The translations under genes and the position numbers were made by a program. Below the pieces are notes generated by a model. The model saw only the letters and a program-made list of their open reading frames with translations, was not told the DNA's origin and searched no databases. Below, piece after piece: positions 1 through 7,307 of a stretch of 64,000 bases of DNA (positions are counted from its first letter, which is position 1; every line of letters begins with the position of its first letter). Origin of the DNA: Burkholderia sp052045245 (lineage in GTDB: Bacteria; Pseudomonadota; Gammaproteobacteria; Burkholderiales; Burkholderiaceae); the NCBI RefSeq assembly GCF_052045245.1, contig NZ_JBQEON010000005.1, positions 124,001-188,000 of the forward strand, given 5' to 3'.

Positions 1-122
1 ACCTGCGGCTCGTGCGCGACAACCTCGGGCACGTGTCGCTGACGACCACCAGCCAGTATCTGCATGCGGACGACGACTGGCGACACAGCGAAACCGACGA
101 GAAGCACCGGATCGGGTGGTAG
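1..122 (+). CDS. Tyrosine recombinase/integrase, C-terminal end only
   Basis: The window opens inside this gene; only about 39 C-terminal residues are present, read from base 3 and ending in TAG at 120-122. The peptide contains NLGHVSLTTTSQYLHADD, which matches the last catalytic block of phage-type tyrosine recombinases: the His of the LGH motif and the nucleophilic Tyr of the TxxYLH motif. Such enzymes cut and rejoin DNA at specific sites and are often carried by integrative elements. Nothing in the next few kilobases looks like a phage or island, so any associated element would lie to the left. The family is clear; the specific role (phage, plasmid or Xer-like) cannot be judged from this tail. 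Confidence 0.8.
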   Translation, partial: LRLVRDNLGHVSLTTTSQYLHADDDWRHSETDEKHRIGW

Positions 123-209
123 CCGCTCAGATCAACGCGCAGCGCGGTTCGATACGCGGGCCCGCCGCCGGACGCCTCCGCGGTTGATCGCGCGGCACGC
201 CGCGCGCGC

Positions 210-428
210 TCAATACACGGCCACCCAATGCCCGGGCACCCACGCCCAGTGGTTGCCGGCCCAGCGGTAATGCCCCTTCGCCCAGCGATAGCCGGGGGCC
301 GGCGGCGGCGGCGCCACCTCGGCGACCGGCGCGGGCTGCGGCGGCCGCGCGGGTTCGACCACGCATGCGGACATCAGCGCCGCACTCGTGATCGTCAGTG
401 CGGCAAGCGATACGGATCGGATCTTCAT
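210..428 (-). CDS. Small lipoprotein with YXWG-type W/H-rich repeats
   Basis: A 72-residue protein. The start at 428 is chosen because the next 22 residues form a lipoprotein signal ending in a lipobox (LMSAC, Cys22), and AGGGAG lies about nine bases upstream; a longer reading frame from 485 adds unlikely residues. After a Pro/Ala-rich linker come short aromatic repeats (YRWAKGHYRWAGNHWAWVPGHW), the YXWXXGHW type seen in many beta- and gammaproteobacterial envelope proteins of unknown function. The mature N-terminus CVVEPARP resembles that of the tiny lipoprotein at 6516-6629 (CVVVPARP). Predicted to be anchored in the outer membrane; role unknown. Confidence 0.75.
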   Translation of the reverse strand: MKIRSVSLAALTITSAALMSACVVEPARPPQPAPVAEVAPPPPAPGYRWAKGHYRWAGNHWAWVPGHWVAVY

Positions 429-486
429 CGTCGATGCTCCCTGTTGTGTGATCGGTTGGCGGATGCGAACGCGCACATGCGGCACG

Positions 487-1650
487 TCACGCCGTTGGGC
501 GAACGAGGCCCGTCATCGGTCGCGTCACATCGCTTTCCGCGAACAGCGTGGCCGCCGTTCGGCCCGGATCGAGCCGCAGACTTTCGGCGGCCACGCCCGC
601 GATCAGCGCGTCGAGCGACGCGGTCGGCCTCAGGTCGCGCCCTTCGTACAGGTCGCCCGGCCGCAAGCCGGGCCAGTCGGCGATCACGCGACCGCCCGCA
701 ACCGCCCCGCCCGCCAGCATCGCAACCGACGCCTGCCCGTGATCGGTGCCGCCCGTGCCGTTCACGGCGGCCGTGCGGCCGAACTCGGTCGCAACCAGCA
801 CGGTGGTCTGCTGCCATACCGGCCCGAGGCCATCGCGCAATGCAGCGAGCATCGTGTCGAGCGCCTTCAATTGATTCGCGAGCCGCGCGTTCTGCGCGCC
901 GTGCGTGTCCCAGCCGCCCGTCTCGATCATCGCGATCCGCGGGCCGTCGTCGCGCACGAGAAACGTCGCCGCGAGCTTGCCGACGCCCGCCGGATCCTGA
1001 CGCGCATGCGCATCGCCGGCGAGGCCGCGCGCGGCCATCGCCGATTGCCAGAGCGGCCCAAGCTGCGCGTCGGCCTCGTAAAGCGCCGACACGCGCGCGA
1101 GCAGGTCGTCCGGCGCGGCCGGCAAGCCGGATGCCGCATACGATGCGGCCTGCACGCTGCCGCGCAACGCGAGCGGCACCGTCGGCGCGAATGCGATCGC
1201 GCGCTCGCGCGTCGCCGGCAGCATCGCGGCGAGCCGGTTCAGCCAGCCGTCCTTCACCTGGTACGGCGCACGGCCGCCGGTCTCGAGCACGTTCTGGCCG
1301 TCGAAATGCGAGCGGTCGCGATACGGCGACGCGATCGCGTGAACGAACAGCGCCTGTTTGTCGCGGTACAACTGCGCGGTCTGCACGAGCGACGGATGGA
1401 GCGCGAAGGTGCCGTCGAGTCGCGTCGCGGCCGCCGTATCGATCGCCAGCGGGCCGCGCAGCGTCGCATACGCGGGCTCCGCATACGGAACGACGATGTT
1501 CAGCCCGTCGGCCGCGCCGCGCTGGATCACGAACACGAAGCGCCGGTCGGTGTCGACGTTCGCGAACACGATGCGCGGCGCGACGAGGATCGCGCCCGCG
1601 CCGGCGGCGGCAACGCTCAGGAACTGTCGGCGTGAGAGTGCCATGTTCAT
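487..1650 (-). CDS. DUF1501 family protein, Tat-exported
   Basis: A 387-residue protein of the DUF1501 family (related to alkaline-phosphatase-like/sulfatase folds), of uncertain biochemical function. The N-terminus has a twin-arginine signal (LSRRQFLSVAAAGAGA followed by a cleavage region near VFA), so it should be exported folded. Conserved family stretches include FVIQRGAADGLN near the start of the mature protein and GGWDTHGAQN and GTDHGQA in the second half. Its first ATG (1650) overlaps the TGA of the upstream DUF1800 gene as ATGA; a second ATG at 1644 has better spacing from a GGAG and may be the true start. The tight coupling is typical: DUF1800 and DUF1501 genes almost always travel together. 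Confidence 0.85.
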   Translation of the reverse strand: MNMALSRRQFLSVAAAGAGAILVAPRIVFANVDTDRRFVFVIQRGAADGLNIVVPYAEPAYATLRGPLAIDTAAATRLDGTFALHPSLVQTAQLYRDKQALFVHAIASPYRDRSHFDGQNVLETGGRAPYQVKDGWLNRLAAMLPATRERAIAFAPTVPLALRGSVQAASYAASGLPAAPDDLLARVSALYEADAQLGPLWQSAMAARGLAGDAHARQDPAGVGKLAATFLVRDDGPRIAMIETGGWDTHGAQNARLANQLKALDTMLAALRDGLGPVWQQTTVLVATEFGRTAAVNGTGGTDHGQASVAMLAGGAVAGGRVIADWPGLRPGDLYEGRDLRPTASLDALIAGVAAESLRLDPGRTAATLFAESDVTRPMTGLVRPTA

Positions 1651-3041
1651 CTCCGTTGGAAATCAGGCGACACGAGCAGCAGCGCGAGCGACGTCGTCGC
1701 GCTTTCGGCGCGCGACAGCGCGGTCGACGTCGCCGTGCTCAACGAGCCGGCCAGCAGCGTATTGCCGAGCGTGCGCGGGTCGAGCCGGTCGCCGGTGCGC
1801 GCGGCGAGCCTTTGCGCGATCTCGACCCGGCGCACCAGCGCGTCGGGCGCGGCCCAGCTCGCGGCGACATCGTCGTAGCCGGCCGGCGATCCTGGCCGCC
1901 ACACCGGCTGGCCAAGTTGCGCGAGCAGCGGCGCAGCCTTCAGGTCGGCCGTGTCGCGCCAGCCGAGCCCGCGCAGCGACGACACGGCCCACTCCCATGG
2001 CGTCTTGAACTTGCGATTGACCGGCGACCACGCGTCCGGCGCGTCGACGAGCGCGCGATAGACGGTCGGCAAATCGCCGCCGCTCGTCTCGAATGCGCGC
2101 GCGAGTCGTTCGGTAAGCGCGGGCGGCGGATCGTCCGCGACGAAATGGCGGGCGAGCTGGAACGCGATATGCCGGCCCGTCGCCGGCGCATGCGCGAGAT
2201 CGCTCAGGATCGCGCGCCCCTGCGCGTCGCCCGGCTGGTCGTAGGCGCGCCCCATCACCGTGCGCGGGCCCGGTTCGTGCAGCTTCGCGCGGAACACGAA
2301 CGCACCGGGCGCGGCATCGCCCGGCTGCGGTCCGCGTCCGCCGGCGATGCTCCAGCCGGTCAGCGCACGCGCGAATTCCGTCACGTCGGCTTGCGTATAG
2401 CCGGTGCGCACGCCGAGCGTATGCAGCTCCATGATCTCGCGCGCGAGGTTCTCGTTGAGGCCGCGCCGCGCCGCCGGATTGCGCGCGTCGGCGCGCAGCG
2501 CGGCCGGACTGTCGGGGCCGACCGAGCGCGCCTGGTCGAGGAACAGCTGCATCGCCGGATGCTGCTCGACGGCGACGAGCATGCCCTCGAAGCGGCCGAG
2601 CACGTGCGGGCGGATCGCGTCGCGCTCGAACGCGCCTGCGTACGCGGCGACCTGTCCCTTGTCGACCGACACCGCGAAATGGTTCGCCCAGAAGTGCACG
2701 AGCCGCTCGACGAACGGCGCGGGCGTGTTCAGCGCGCTGTTCAATCGCGCGGCGACGGCGCTGCGATAGGCGGCGTAACCGTCGCGACGGATCGACTGCG
2801 CGGTCGCGCGCCGGGCCGCCGCGTCGTTGCCCGTCATCGCGTTGCGGGTGTTCGCGAAGCGCGTCGCGAGCGTCACCGCGTCCGGCTCGCCGGCCCATGC
2901 GGCCGGCCGTGCTTCGTAGCGGTCGAATTGGGCAAGCAATGCGCGCCTGGGCTCGGCGGGCGGCGCGTCGTCGGCCCGCGCGCCGAGACCGAAGCGGTTC
3001 AGCGCGATGGCGGCCGGTGAGATGTCGTTCGGGTGGTCCAT
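1647..3041 (-). CDS. DUF1800 family protein
   Basis: A 464-residue DUF1800 protein. The start at 3041 gives an N-terminus (MDHPNDISPAAIALNRFGLG) that matches the family, where ALNRxxxG is the first conserved block; a longer frame from 3173 adds non-homologous residues. Other family blocks visible are LVHFWANHFAVS, the region NENLAREIMELHTLG, and YTQADVTEFARALTGW. No catalytic residues are established for this family. It is the first gene of a two-gene operon with the exported DUF1501 protein, overlapping it by four bases (ATGA). Paired products are thought to act together in the envelope, but the function is not known. Confidence 0.85.
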   Translation of the reverse strand: MDHPNDISPAAIALNRFGLGARADDAPPAEPRRALLAQFDRYEARPAAWAGEPDAVTLATRFANTRNAMTGNDAAARRATAQSIRRDGYAAYRSAVAARLNSALNTPAPFVERLVHFWANHFAVSVDKGQVAAYAGAFERDAIRPHVLGRFEGMLVAVEQHPAMQLFLDQARSVGPDSPAALRADARNPAARRGLNENLAREIMELHTLGVRTGYTQADVTEFARALTGWSIAGGRGPQPGDAAPGAFVFRAKLHEPGPRTVMGRAYDQPGDAQGRAILSDLAHAPATGRHIAFQLARHFVADDPPPALTERLARAFETSGGDLPTVYRALVDAPDAWSPVNRKFKTPWEWAVSSLRGLGWRDTADLKAAPLLAQLGQPVWRPGSPAGYDDVAASWAAPDALVRRVEIAQRLAARTGDRLDPRTLGNTLLAGSLSTATSTALSRAESATTSLALLLVSPDFQRR

Positions 3042-3266
3042 GACGGAGGCTCTCGCTCGCGGTGCGTACCCGTGTTTAACGAGGGCCGGCGGGAAATCCG
3101 TCGCGGGTTCGGCGAAATATTTGGCGTTGCGCGCGGGAATGTCGACGCGTGCGGCTTGCTCGCCGCGTTCCACGGCGGCGGACGTTCACGAAACCGGTAC
3201 GAGACGCGCCGCTGCGCCCGGTGCTTCCTTCCGGATTGTCCGACGGCGCGGGGCAATCGGCACGGT

Positions 3267-3288
3267 AACCGCTAGAATTGCGGTTTTT
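3267..3288 (+). promoter_or_regulatory. Small hairpin with T-run in the leader of the helicase gene
   Basis: A 6-bp stem (AACCGC / GCGGTT) with a 7-base loop that contains TAGAAT is followed directly by TTT, 16-37 bases before the RhlE start codon. It could be a weak attenuator in the leader, or the TAGAAT could be a -10 box; the sequence does not decide. Confidence 0.3.
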
Positions 3289-3303
3289 GCCCGGAAACCG
3301 TCC

Positions 3304-4761
3304 ATGTCTTTTGCCTCGCTCGGCCTGATCGATCCGCTGCTGCGTAATGTGCAGGATCTCAATTACCAGACACCCACGCCGGTGCAGGCCAAGGCAATTC
3401 CGGCCGTGCTCGGCGGCCAGGACGTCATGGCCGGCGCACAAACCGGCACGGGCAAGACGGCGGGGTTTGCGCTGCCGCTGTTGCAGCGGCTGGTGCAGCA
3501 CGGCCCGGCGGTGTCCAGCAACCGCGCGCGCGTCCTGGTGCTGGTGCCCACGCGCGAGCTGGCCGAACAGGTGCTGCAGAGCTTCGTCGCGTACGGCAAA
3601 GGCCTCGATCTGCGATTCCTGGCCGCATACGGCGGCGTGAGCATCAACCCGCAGATGATGAAGTTGCGCAAGGGCGTGGACGTGCTCGTTGCCACGCCGG
3701 GCCGCTTGCTGGATCTCAATCGCCAGAACGCGGTGCAGTTCGATCAGGTCCAGACGCTGGTGCTGGACGAAGCCGACCGCATGCTCGATCTGGGCTTCGC
3801 ACGCGAACTCAATGCAGTCTTCGCGGCGCTGCCGGCGCGGCGCCAGACGCTGCTGTTCTCCGCGACGTTTACCGATGACATCCGCGCGATGGCGGCGAGC
3901 ATCCTGCGCAGCCCGGTCCATATCAGCGTCAGCCCGCCCAATGCCACGGCCAGCAAGATCAGGCAGTGGGTGGTGACGGTGGACAAGCGCAACAAGCCGG
4001 AGCTCTTCATGCATCTCGTGGCCGAGAACAAATGGGAGCACGCGCTGGTGTTCGTCAAGACCCGCGCCGGCGTGGATTACCTGGCGGCCATGCTCGATGA
4101 AGCCGGTCATGCGGTCGACACCATTCACGGCGACAAGCCGCAACCCGCGCGGCTGCGTGCGCTGGAACGCTTCAAGACGGGCGAAGTGCAGATGCTGGTC
4201 GCCACCGACGTGGCCGCGCGCGGGCTCGATATCGACGATCTGCCGCTGGTGATCAACGTGGATCTGCCGATCGTCGCGCAAGACTATGTGCACCGGATCG
4301 GCCGTACCGGCCGCGCGGGCGCGAGCGGTGTGGCGGTGTCCCTCGTGTGTGCCGATGAAGCACCGCAACTGGCCGCGATCGAAGCGCTGATCCGGCAGAC
4401 GCTGCGCCGCGAAGAAGAACCGGGCTTCGAAGCCGAACACCGCGTGCCGGAAACGAGTGCGACCGGCCAGATCATCAAGAAGCCCAAAAAGCCGAAGAAA
4501 CCCAAGGTGCCGCAAGCCGGGGCGACCGCGATGCCCGCGCCCGGCAAAAAGCCGCGCCCGCAGGGTGGCGAACCCAAGCGCAAGGCCGACGGACCGCGCG
4601 CCGGGGCCGGGGCTGCCGGTGAAGGGATCGATAGAAGCGTGTTGCGCGGCAGCCCGTTCAGCGTGCAAAAGCCGCGCGGCAAACCCGCCGGCAAGCCGGC
4701 CGCGGGGTCGGGCAAGCCGTCCGGCAAGCCCGCTGGCAGCCGCGGCAAACACCGCCCCTGA
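3304..4761 (+). CDS. rhlE: DEAD-box ATP-dependent RNA helicase, RhlE type
   Basis: A 485-residue RNA helicase that uses ATP to unwind short RNA duplexes; RhlE proteins act in ribosome assembly and RNA decay. All core motifs are present: Q-motif region (TPTPVQAKAIP, about residues 23-33), Walker A AQTGTGKT (45-52), PTRELAEQ (82-89), TPGR (131-134), DEAD (155-158), SAT (186-188), VATDVAARGLDI and HRIGRTGRAG in the second RecA-like domain. The last 110 or so residues are a low-complexity basic tail (KPKKPKKPK, repeated GKPAGKP), a usual RNA-binding extension. The start at 3304 (MSFASLGL) matches the family. It stands alone between a divergent DUF1800 gene and a convergent sigma-factor operon. 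Confidence 0.93.
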   Translation: MSFASLGLIDPLLRNVQDLNYQTPTPVQAKAIPAVLGGQDVMAGAQTGTGKTAGFALPLLQRLVQHGPAVSSNRARVLVLVPTRELAEQVLQSFVAYGKGLDLRFLAAYGGVSINPQMMKLRKGVDVLVATPGRLLDLNRQNAVQFDQVQTLVLDEADRMLDLGFARELNAVFAALPARRQTLLFSATFTDDIRAMAASILRSPVHISVSPPNATASKIRQWVVTVDKRNKPELFMHLVAENKWEHALVFVKTRAGVDYLAAMLDEAGHAVDTIHGDKPQPARLRALERFKTGEVQMLVATDVAARGLDIDDLPLVINVDLPIVAQDYVHRIGRTGRAGASGVAVSLVCADEAPQLAAIEALIRQTLRREEEPGFEAEHRVPETSATGQIIKKPKKPKKPKVPQAGATAMPAPGKKPRPQGGEPKRKADGPRAGAGAAGEGIDRSVLRGSPFSVQKPRGKPAGKPAAGSGKPSGKPAGSRGKHRP

Positions 4762-4779
4762 TACCACGCGACGCGGCGC

Positions 4780-5280
4780 TCACTGACTCCCCGCCGCCGC
4801 CGGCTTCTGTAACCGCGCCGGCAGCCGCCAGTTCCCGCTGCGCCGCAACCCGTCGACGAACGTCGCGCGCTCGGCCGGCGTCAATGTCGCCGCGAAATCG
4901 ACGACGCTGCGCTCGACCTGCCCGCGCAACGCGCTATCCGCCGCGCGCGTGCGGTCGAGCGCCGCATCGATCGCCGCCCGATCGAGTTGCGGCGCGGCCA
5001 GCAGGTCCAGCACCGTGATCCGCCCGTCACGCCCTTCCCGCGCGAAATCCCGGCCGTCCTTGCGCGCCGCCTTCAGCGCCGCCGCAAACTCGCGCTGGCG
5101 CGCCTCGGGCAACGCATCCGCGGCGAAGCGCAAGGCCGTGTGCTGCGCGGGCATCCCCCCGCCATGCAGGCCGCGATGCGTCGCGAACCATTGATACGCG
5201 CCGCCGCCGATCGCGCCGAGCATGAACACGTTCAAGACGACGGACCCGACGAGCATGAATTTCCAGCCGCGTTCGCTCAT
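4780..5280 (-). CDS. Periplasmic Spy/CpxP-like (heavy-metal sensor type) protein
   Basis: A 166-residue protein with one N-terminal membrane segment (FMLVGSVVLNVFMLGAIGGG, residues 8-27) and a helical periplasmic part rich in Arg, Asp and Ala. The region around LTPAERATFVDGLR resembles the LTxxQR motifs of Spy/CpxP/ZraP proteins, which act as periplasmic chaperones or metal-linked stress sensors. It is the third gene of an ECF sigma factor operon and its start overlaps the anti-sigma gene by four bases (ATGA). In comparable operons the third product helps the anti-sigma factor sense envelope stress; the signal here is unknown. Confidence 0.65.
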   Translation of the reverse strand: MSERGWKFMLVGSVVLNVFMLGAIGGGAYQWFATHRGLHGGGMPAQHTALRFAADALPEARQREFAAALKAARKDGRDFAREGRDGRITVLDLLAAPQLDRAAIDAALDRTRAADSALRGQVERSVVDFAATLTPAERATFVDGLRRSGNWRLPARLQKPAAAGSQ

Positions 5281-5696
5281 TCGTCGCCTCCGTCGATGCT
5301 CGGGCCGCCGAACGTCGTCGTCAGATAGCCCGGTTCGTGTTGCGCGATCGGTGCGCCGCCGAGCATCAGCATCGAAACGGCCACCGCGCCGGCCAGCGCG
5401 CCGGCCAGCCCGACGCCCGCGAACGCCGCGCCCGACCACCACACTTTGCCGCGGCGTCGCGCGCGTTGCGGTGCGGGCGCCGTCGCGACGATGCGTTCGA
5501 CCAGCGCCGGCTCGGGCGGCGCGACCGCATCCTGCATGAGCCATGCATCGAGCTCGGCGGCCTCGTCGAGCGCGTCCAGCGCGTCGCGCGGATGCGCTTG
5601 CGCCCACGCTTCGGCCGCCGCGCGTTCGTCTTGCGGCCAGCGCCGCGCATCCGAGCCGTACGCGGCGACGATGGTACGGAATCGTTCGGGTGTCAT
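5277..5696 (-). CDS. Probable membrane anti-sigma factor
   Basis: A 139-residue protein with a soluble, acidic N-terminal part (about residues 1-80) and one membrane segment (AAFAGVGLAGALAGAVAVSM, about 90-109), then a short periplasmic tail. This is the usual layout of single-pass anti-sigma factors that hold an ECF sigma factor at the membrane until a signal arrives. It starts four bases inside the end of the sigma factor gene (ATGA) and overlaps the next gene the same way, so the three should be made in fixed ratio. No HxxxCxxC zinc motif is seen, so it is not a ZAS-type anti-sigma. The assignment rests mostly on context. Confidence 0.65.
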   Translation of the reverse strand: MTPERFRTIVAAYGSDARRWPQDERAAAEAWAQAHPRDALDALDEAAELDAWLMQDAVAPPEPALVERIVATAPAPQRARRRGKVWWSGAAFAGVGLAGALAGAVAVSMLMLGGAPIAQHEPGYLTTTFGGPSIDGGDE

Positions 5697-6481
5697 CGCT
5701 TGTCCTCGCTAGGTGGATCGCCGGCCAGTTGCGCGCGCAAGTTGCGCCGCGCGCGCGCGAGCAGGCTTTCCAGCGCATCGACGGTGATGCCCATCAGGTT
5801 GGCCGCCTCAATGTTCGACATGTCCTGATAGTACTGGAGCACGAGCGCTTCACGCTGCCTCGGCGGCAACGCGGCGAGCGCCTCACGGACGCGCGCGTCG
5901 CGCGCGCGCAGCTCCGCGTGCGCGGCCGGCCCGGGTTGCGTGTCGGGCACGTCGGGCAGCGTGTCGACCGGCTCCTCGCGCCGCCCGCGCAAGCGGTCGT
6001 AGCACAGGTTCAGCACGACGCGATGCAGCCACGTGTCGAAGCGTGCTTCGCCGTCCCGCCAGCGCGGCGCGTGATGCCAGATCCGCAGGAAGGTTTCCTG
6101 CGCGACGTCTTCGGCCTCGGTCCGGTCGCCGAGCAGGCGCGTCGCGAGCGCGAGCAAACGCGGCAGCTTGCGTGCGACCAGCACGCGCACGGCCGACGCG
6201 TCGCGCGCGCCGACCCGCGCGACGAGTTCCGCGTCCGGATCGGCGTCGCTCAACGCGGACTGCTCCGCAACGTGCCATGCGAACGCCGCAGGCTGCCGGC
6301 GGATGGGTCCGCCGCGCGGCTGAAGCTCATCGTCGTGCTCTCCTTGCCTGCTTGGGGCCGGCGCCGGACGGCGCCGTGCCGGTGCTTCGACAACGCGTGG
6401 CGCGCCGCGCCCGGGATCGGGGTCGGGGTCGGGGTCGGGGTCGGCCCGGCCGGTTTCATCGACATCCGGTTCGAACGGCAT
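5693..6481 (-). CDS. ECF-family RNA polymerase sigma factor
   Basis: A 262-residue protein; its last 180 or so residues are a standard ECF sigma factor. Region 2 is visible as LLGDRTEAEDVAQETFLRIW with the downstream FDTWLHRVVLNLCYDRLR, and region 4 as LPPRQREALVLQYYQDMSNIEAANLMGIT, the helix-turn-helix that reads the -35 box. The start at 6481 has AGGA five bases upstream. It gives an unusual 80-residue N-terminal extension, disordered and containing a run of Asp-Pro pairs encoded by a GGGGTC tandem repeat on the plus strand; ECF factors are normally near 180 residues, so an internal start is possible. First gene of the sigma / anti-sigma / Spy-like operon. Confidence 0.88.
   Translation of the reverse strand: MPFEPDVDETGRADPDPDPDPDPGRGAPRVVEAPARRRPAPAPSRQGEHDDELQPRGGPIRRQPAAFAWHVAEQSALSDADPDAELVARVGARDASAVRVLVARKLPRLLALATRLLGDRTEAEDVAQETFLRIWHHAPRWRDGEARFDTWLHRVVLNLCYDRLRGRREEPVDTLPDVPDTQPGPAAHAELRARDARVREALAALPPRQREALVLQYYQDMSNIEAANLMGITVDALESLLARARRNLRAQLAGDPPSEDKR
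6419..6442. repeat. Hexanucleotide tandem repeat (GGGGTC)x4 inside the sigma factor gene
   Basis: Four perfect copies of GGGGTC, preceded by a near copy. Read on the minus strand this encodes alternating Asp-Pro in the N-terminal extension of the ECF sigma factor. Six-base units keep the reading frame when copies are gained or lost, so the number of Asp-Pro pairs may vary between strains. Confidence 0.85.
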
Positions 6482-6515
6482 ATCGATCCTGTCGATTGCC
6501 CGCCGGCCGGCGCGC

Positions 6516-6629
6516 TCAATATACGACGACCGGCGCCGGCCGGTAATACACCGGACGCGCCGGCACCACGACGCAGCCCGCCAGCACGGCGGCCGCGACG
6601 GCCAGGATCACGAGGGTTCGCAAAGGCAT
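6516..6629 (-). CDS. 37-residue lipoprotein
   Basis: A very short gene encoding a 37-residue peptide made of a lipoprotein signal (MPLRTLVILAVAAAVLAGC, lipobox LAGC, Cys19) and only 18 mature residues, rich in Val, Pro and Tyr (PARPVYYRPAPVVVY). After lipidation it would be a tiny anchored peptide. The mature N-terminus CVVVPARP is close to CVVEPARP of the YXWG lipoprotein at 210-428, which suggests common descent. It lies between the ECF sigma gene and a second YXWG-repeat protein, all on the same strand. Function unknown. The lipobox and the clean frame argue that it is real. Confidence 0.55.
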   Translation of the reverse strand: MPLRTLVILAVAAAVLAGCVVVPARPVYYRPAPVVVY

Positions 6630-6698
6630 GGCGTGACTCGCGAGGTTGCATGGAAGTCCGGCCGAACGGGTGCGGCGTACCGCACGGCACCTGGCGCG

Positions 6699-6998
6699 TC
6701 ACGCCCAGTGGCCCGGCACCCAGCGCCAGTTCGGACCGCGCGCGGCCCAGTGGCCGGGCATCCAGCGATAGCCGGCGCGAACGCCTTGCCAGTGCCCGGG
6801 GATCCATACGTAGCGGCCCTGCCGCCAGTGCCAGTGGCCCGGGTCCCACACGTAGCCCGCGCGCGGCGCCGGCATCACTTCGACGCGCGGCGGCGGCGGT
6901 GCGACGGGTGCGACGATGACGGCCTGCGCGAACGCGGCGGACGTCGCCAGCGCGGCCGCGCAACCTGCGGCAAACCGTAATGAAATGGAAAGTTTCAT
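6699..6998 (-). CDS. Secreted YXWXPGHW-repeat protein
   Basis: A 99-residue protein with a Sec signal peptide (residues 1-25, cleavage near AFAQA) followed by a Pro/Val linker and four W-rich repeats ending in GHW (YVWDPGHWHW, YVWIPGHW, YRWMPGHW, WRWVPGHW). This is the YXWGXW/YXWXPGHW repeat family of envelope proteins with unknown function. Unlike the relative at 210-428 it has no lipobox and should be free in the periplasm. It sits upstream of the 37-residue lipoprotein and the sigma factor operon on the same strand. Confidence 0.75.
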   Translation of the reverse strand: MKLSISLRFAAGCAAALATSAAFAQAVIVAPVAPPPPRVEVMPAPRAGYVWDPGHWHWRQGRYVWIPGHWQGVRAGYRWMPGHWAARGPNWRWVPGHWA

Positions 6999-7307
6999 GC
7001 AAGACTCCGAAGCATCGCGTATCGAACGTGCTCGGCCGGAAGTGGCCGTTCATGCGTTAAACGACGCATCCGGCCCAAACCCGTCGCGCCACCGGCAAAT
7101 AAATTTCCGCCGCGCCGGCCACGCTGCTACGCACCCCGTCGACTCGCGGGCGCCGTGCGTCGATCACCGTCTGTCACAACCCGGCAAAACTGCACTTCGA
7201 CAATGCCTGTCACCGGAATCCCGCTCGTTTCCGGCCCACGCCCCGGACGTGCTCGCGCACGGCCGGGCGGTTCCGCATTTCGCGTGTCATCCAACGAAAC
7301 TACGACC
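6999..7307. other. Divergent intergenic region, no gene seen
   Basis: About 309 bases between the secreted repeat protein (minus) and the phosphatase (plus). It should hold both promoters. A locally AT-rich stretch (AAATAAATTT, around 7098) is the only conspicuous element; no convincing -35/-10 pair or operator was found. Confidence 0.5.

Noticed and set aside
1..210. Attachment site or tRNA beside the integrase tail
   Set aside because: No tRNA-like fold or direct repeat could be found in the short stretch available.
228..3020. Long plus-strand open frame (about 930 codons) opposite DUF1501/DUF1800
   Set aside because: Very Arg-rich, low-complexity translation lying antisense to two clearly homologous genes; a GC-rich shadow frame.
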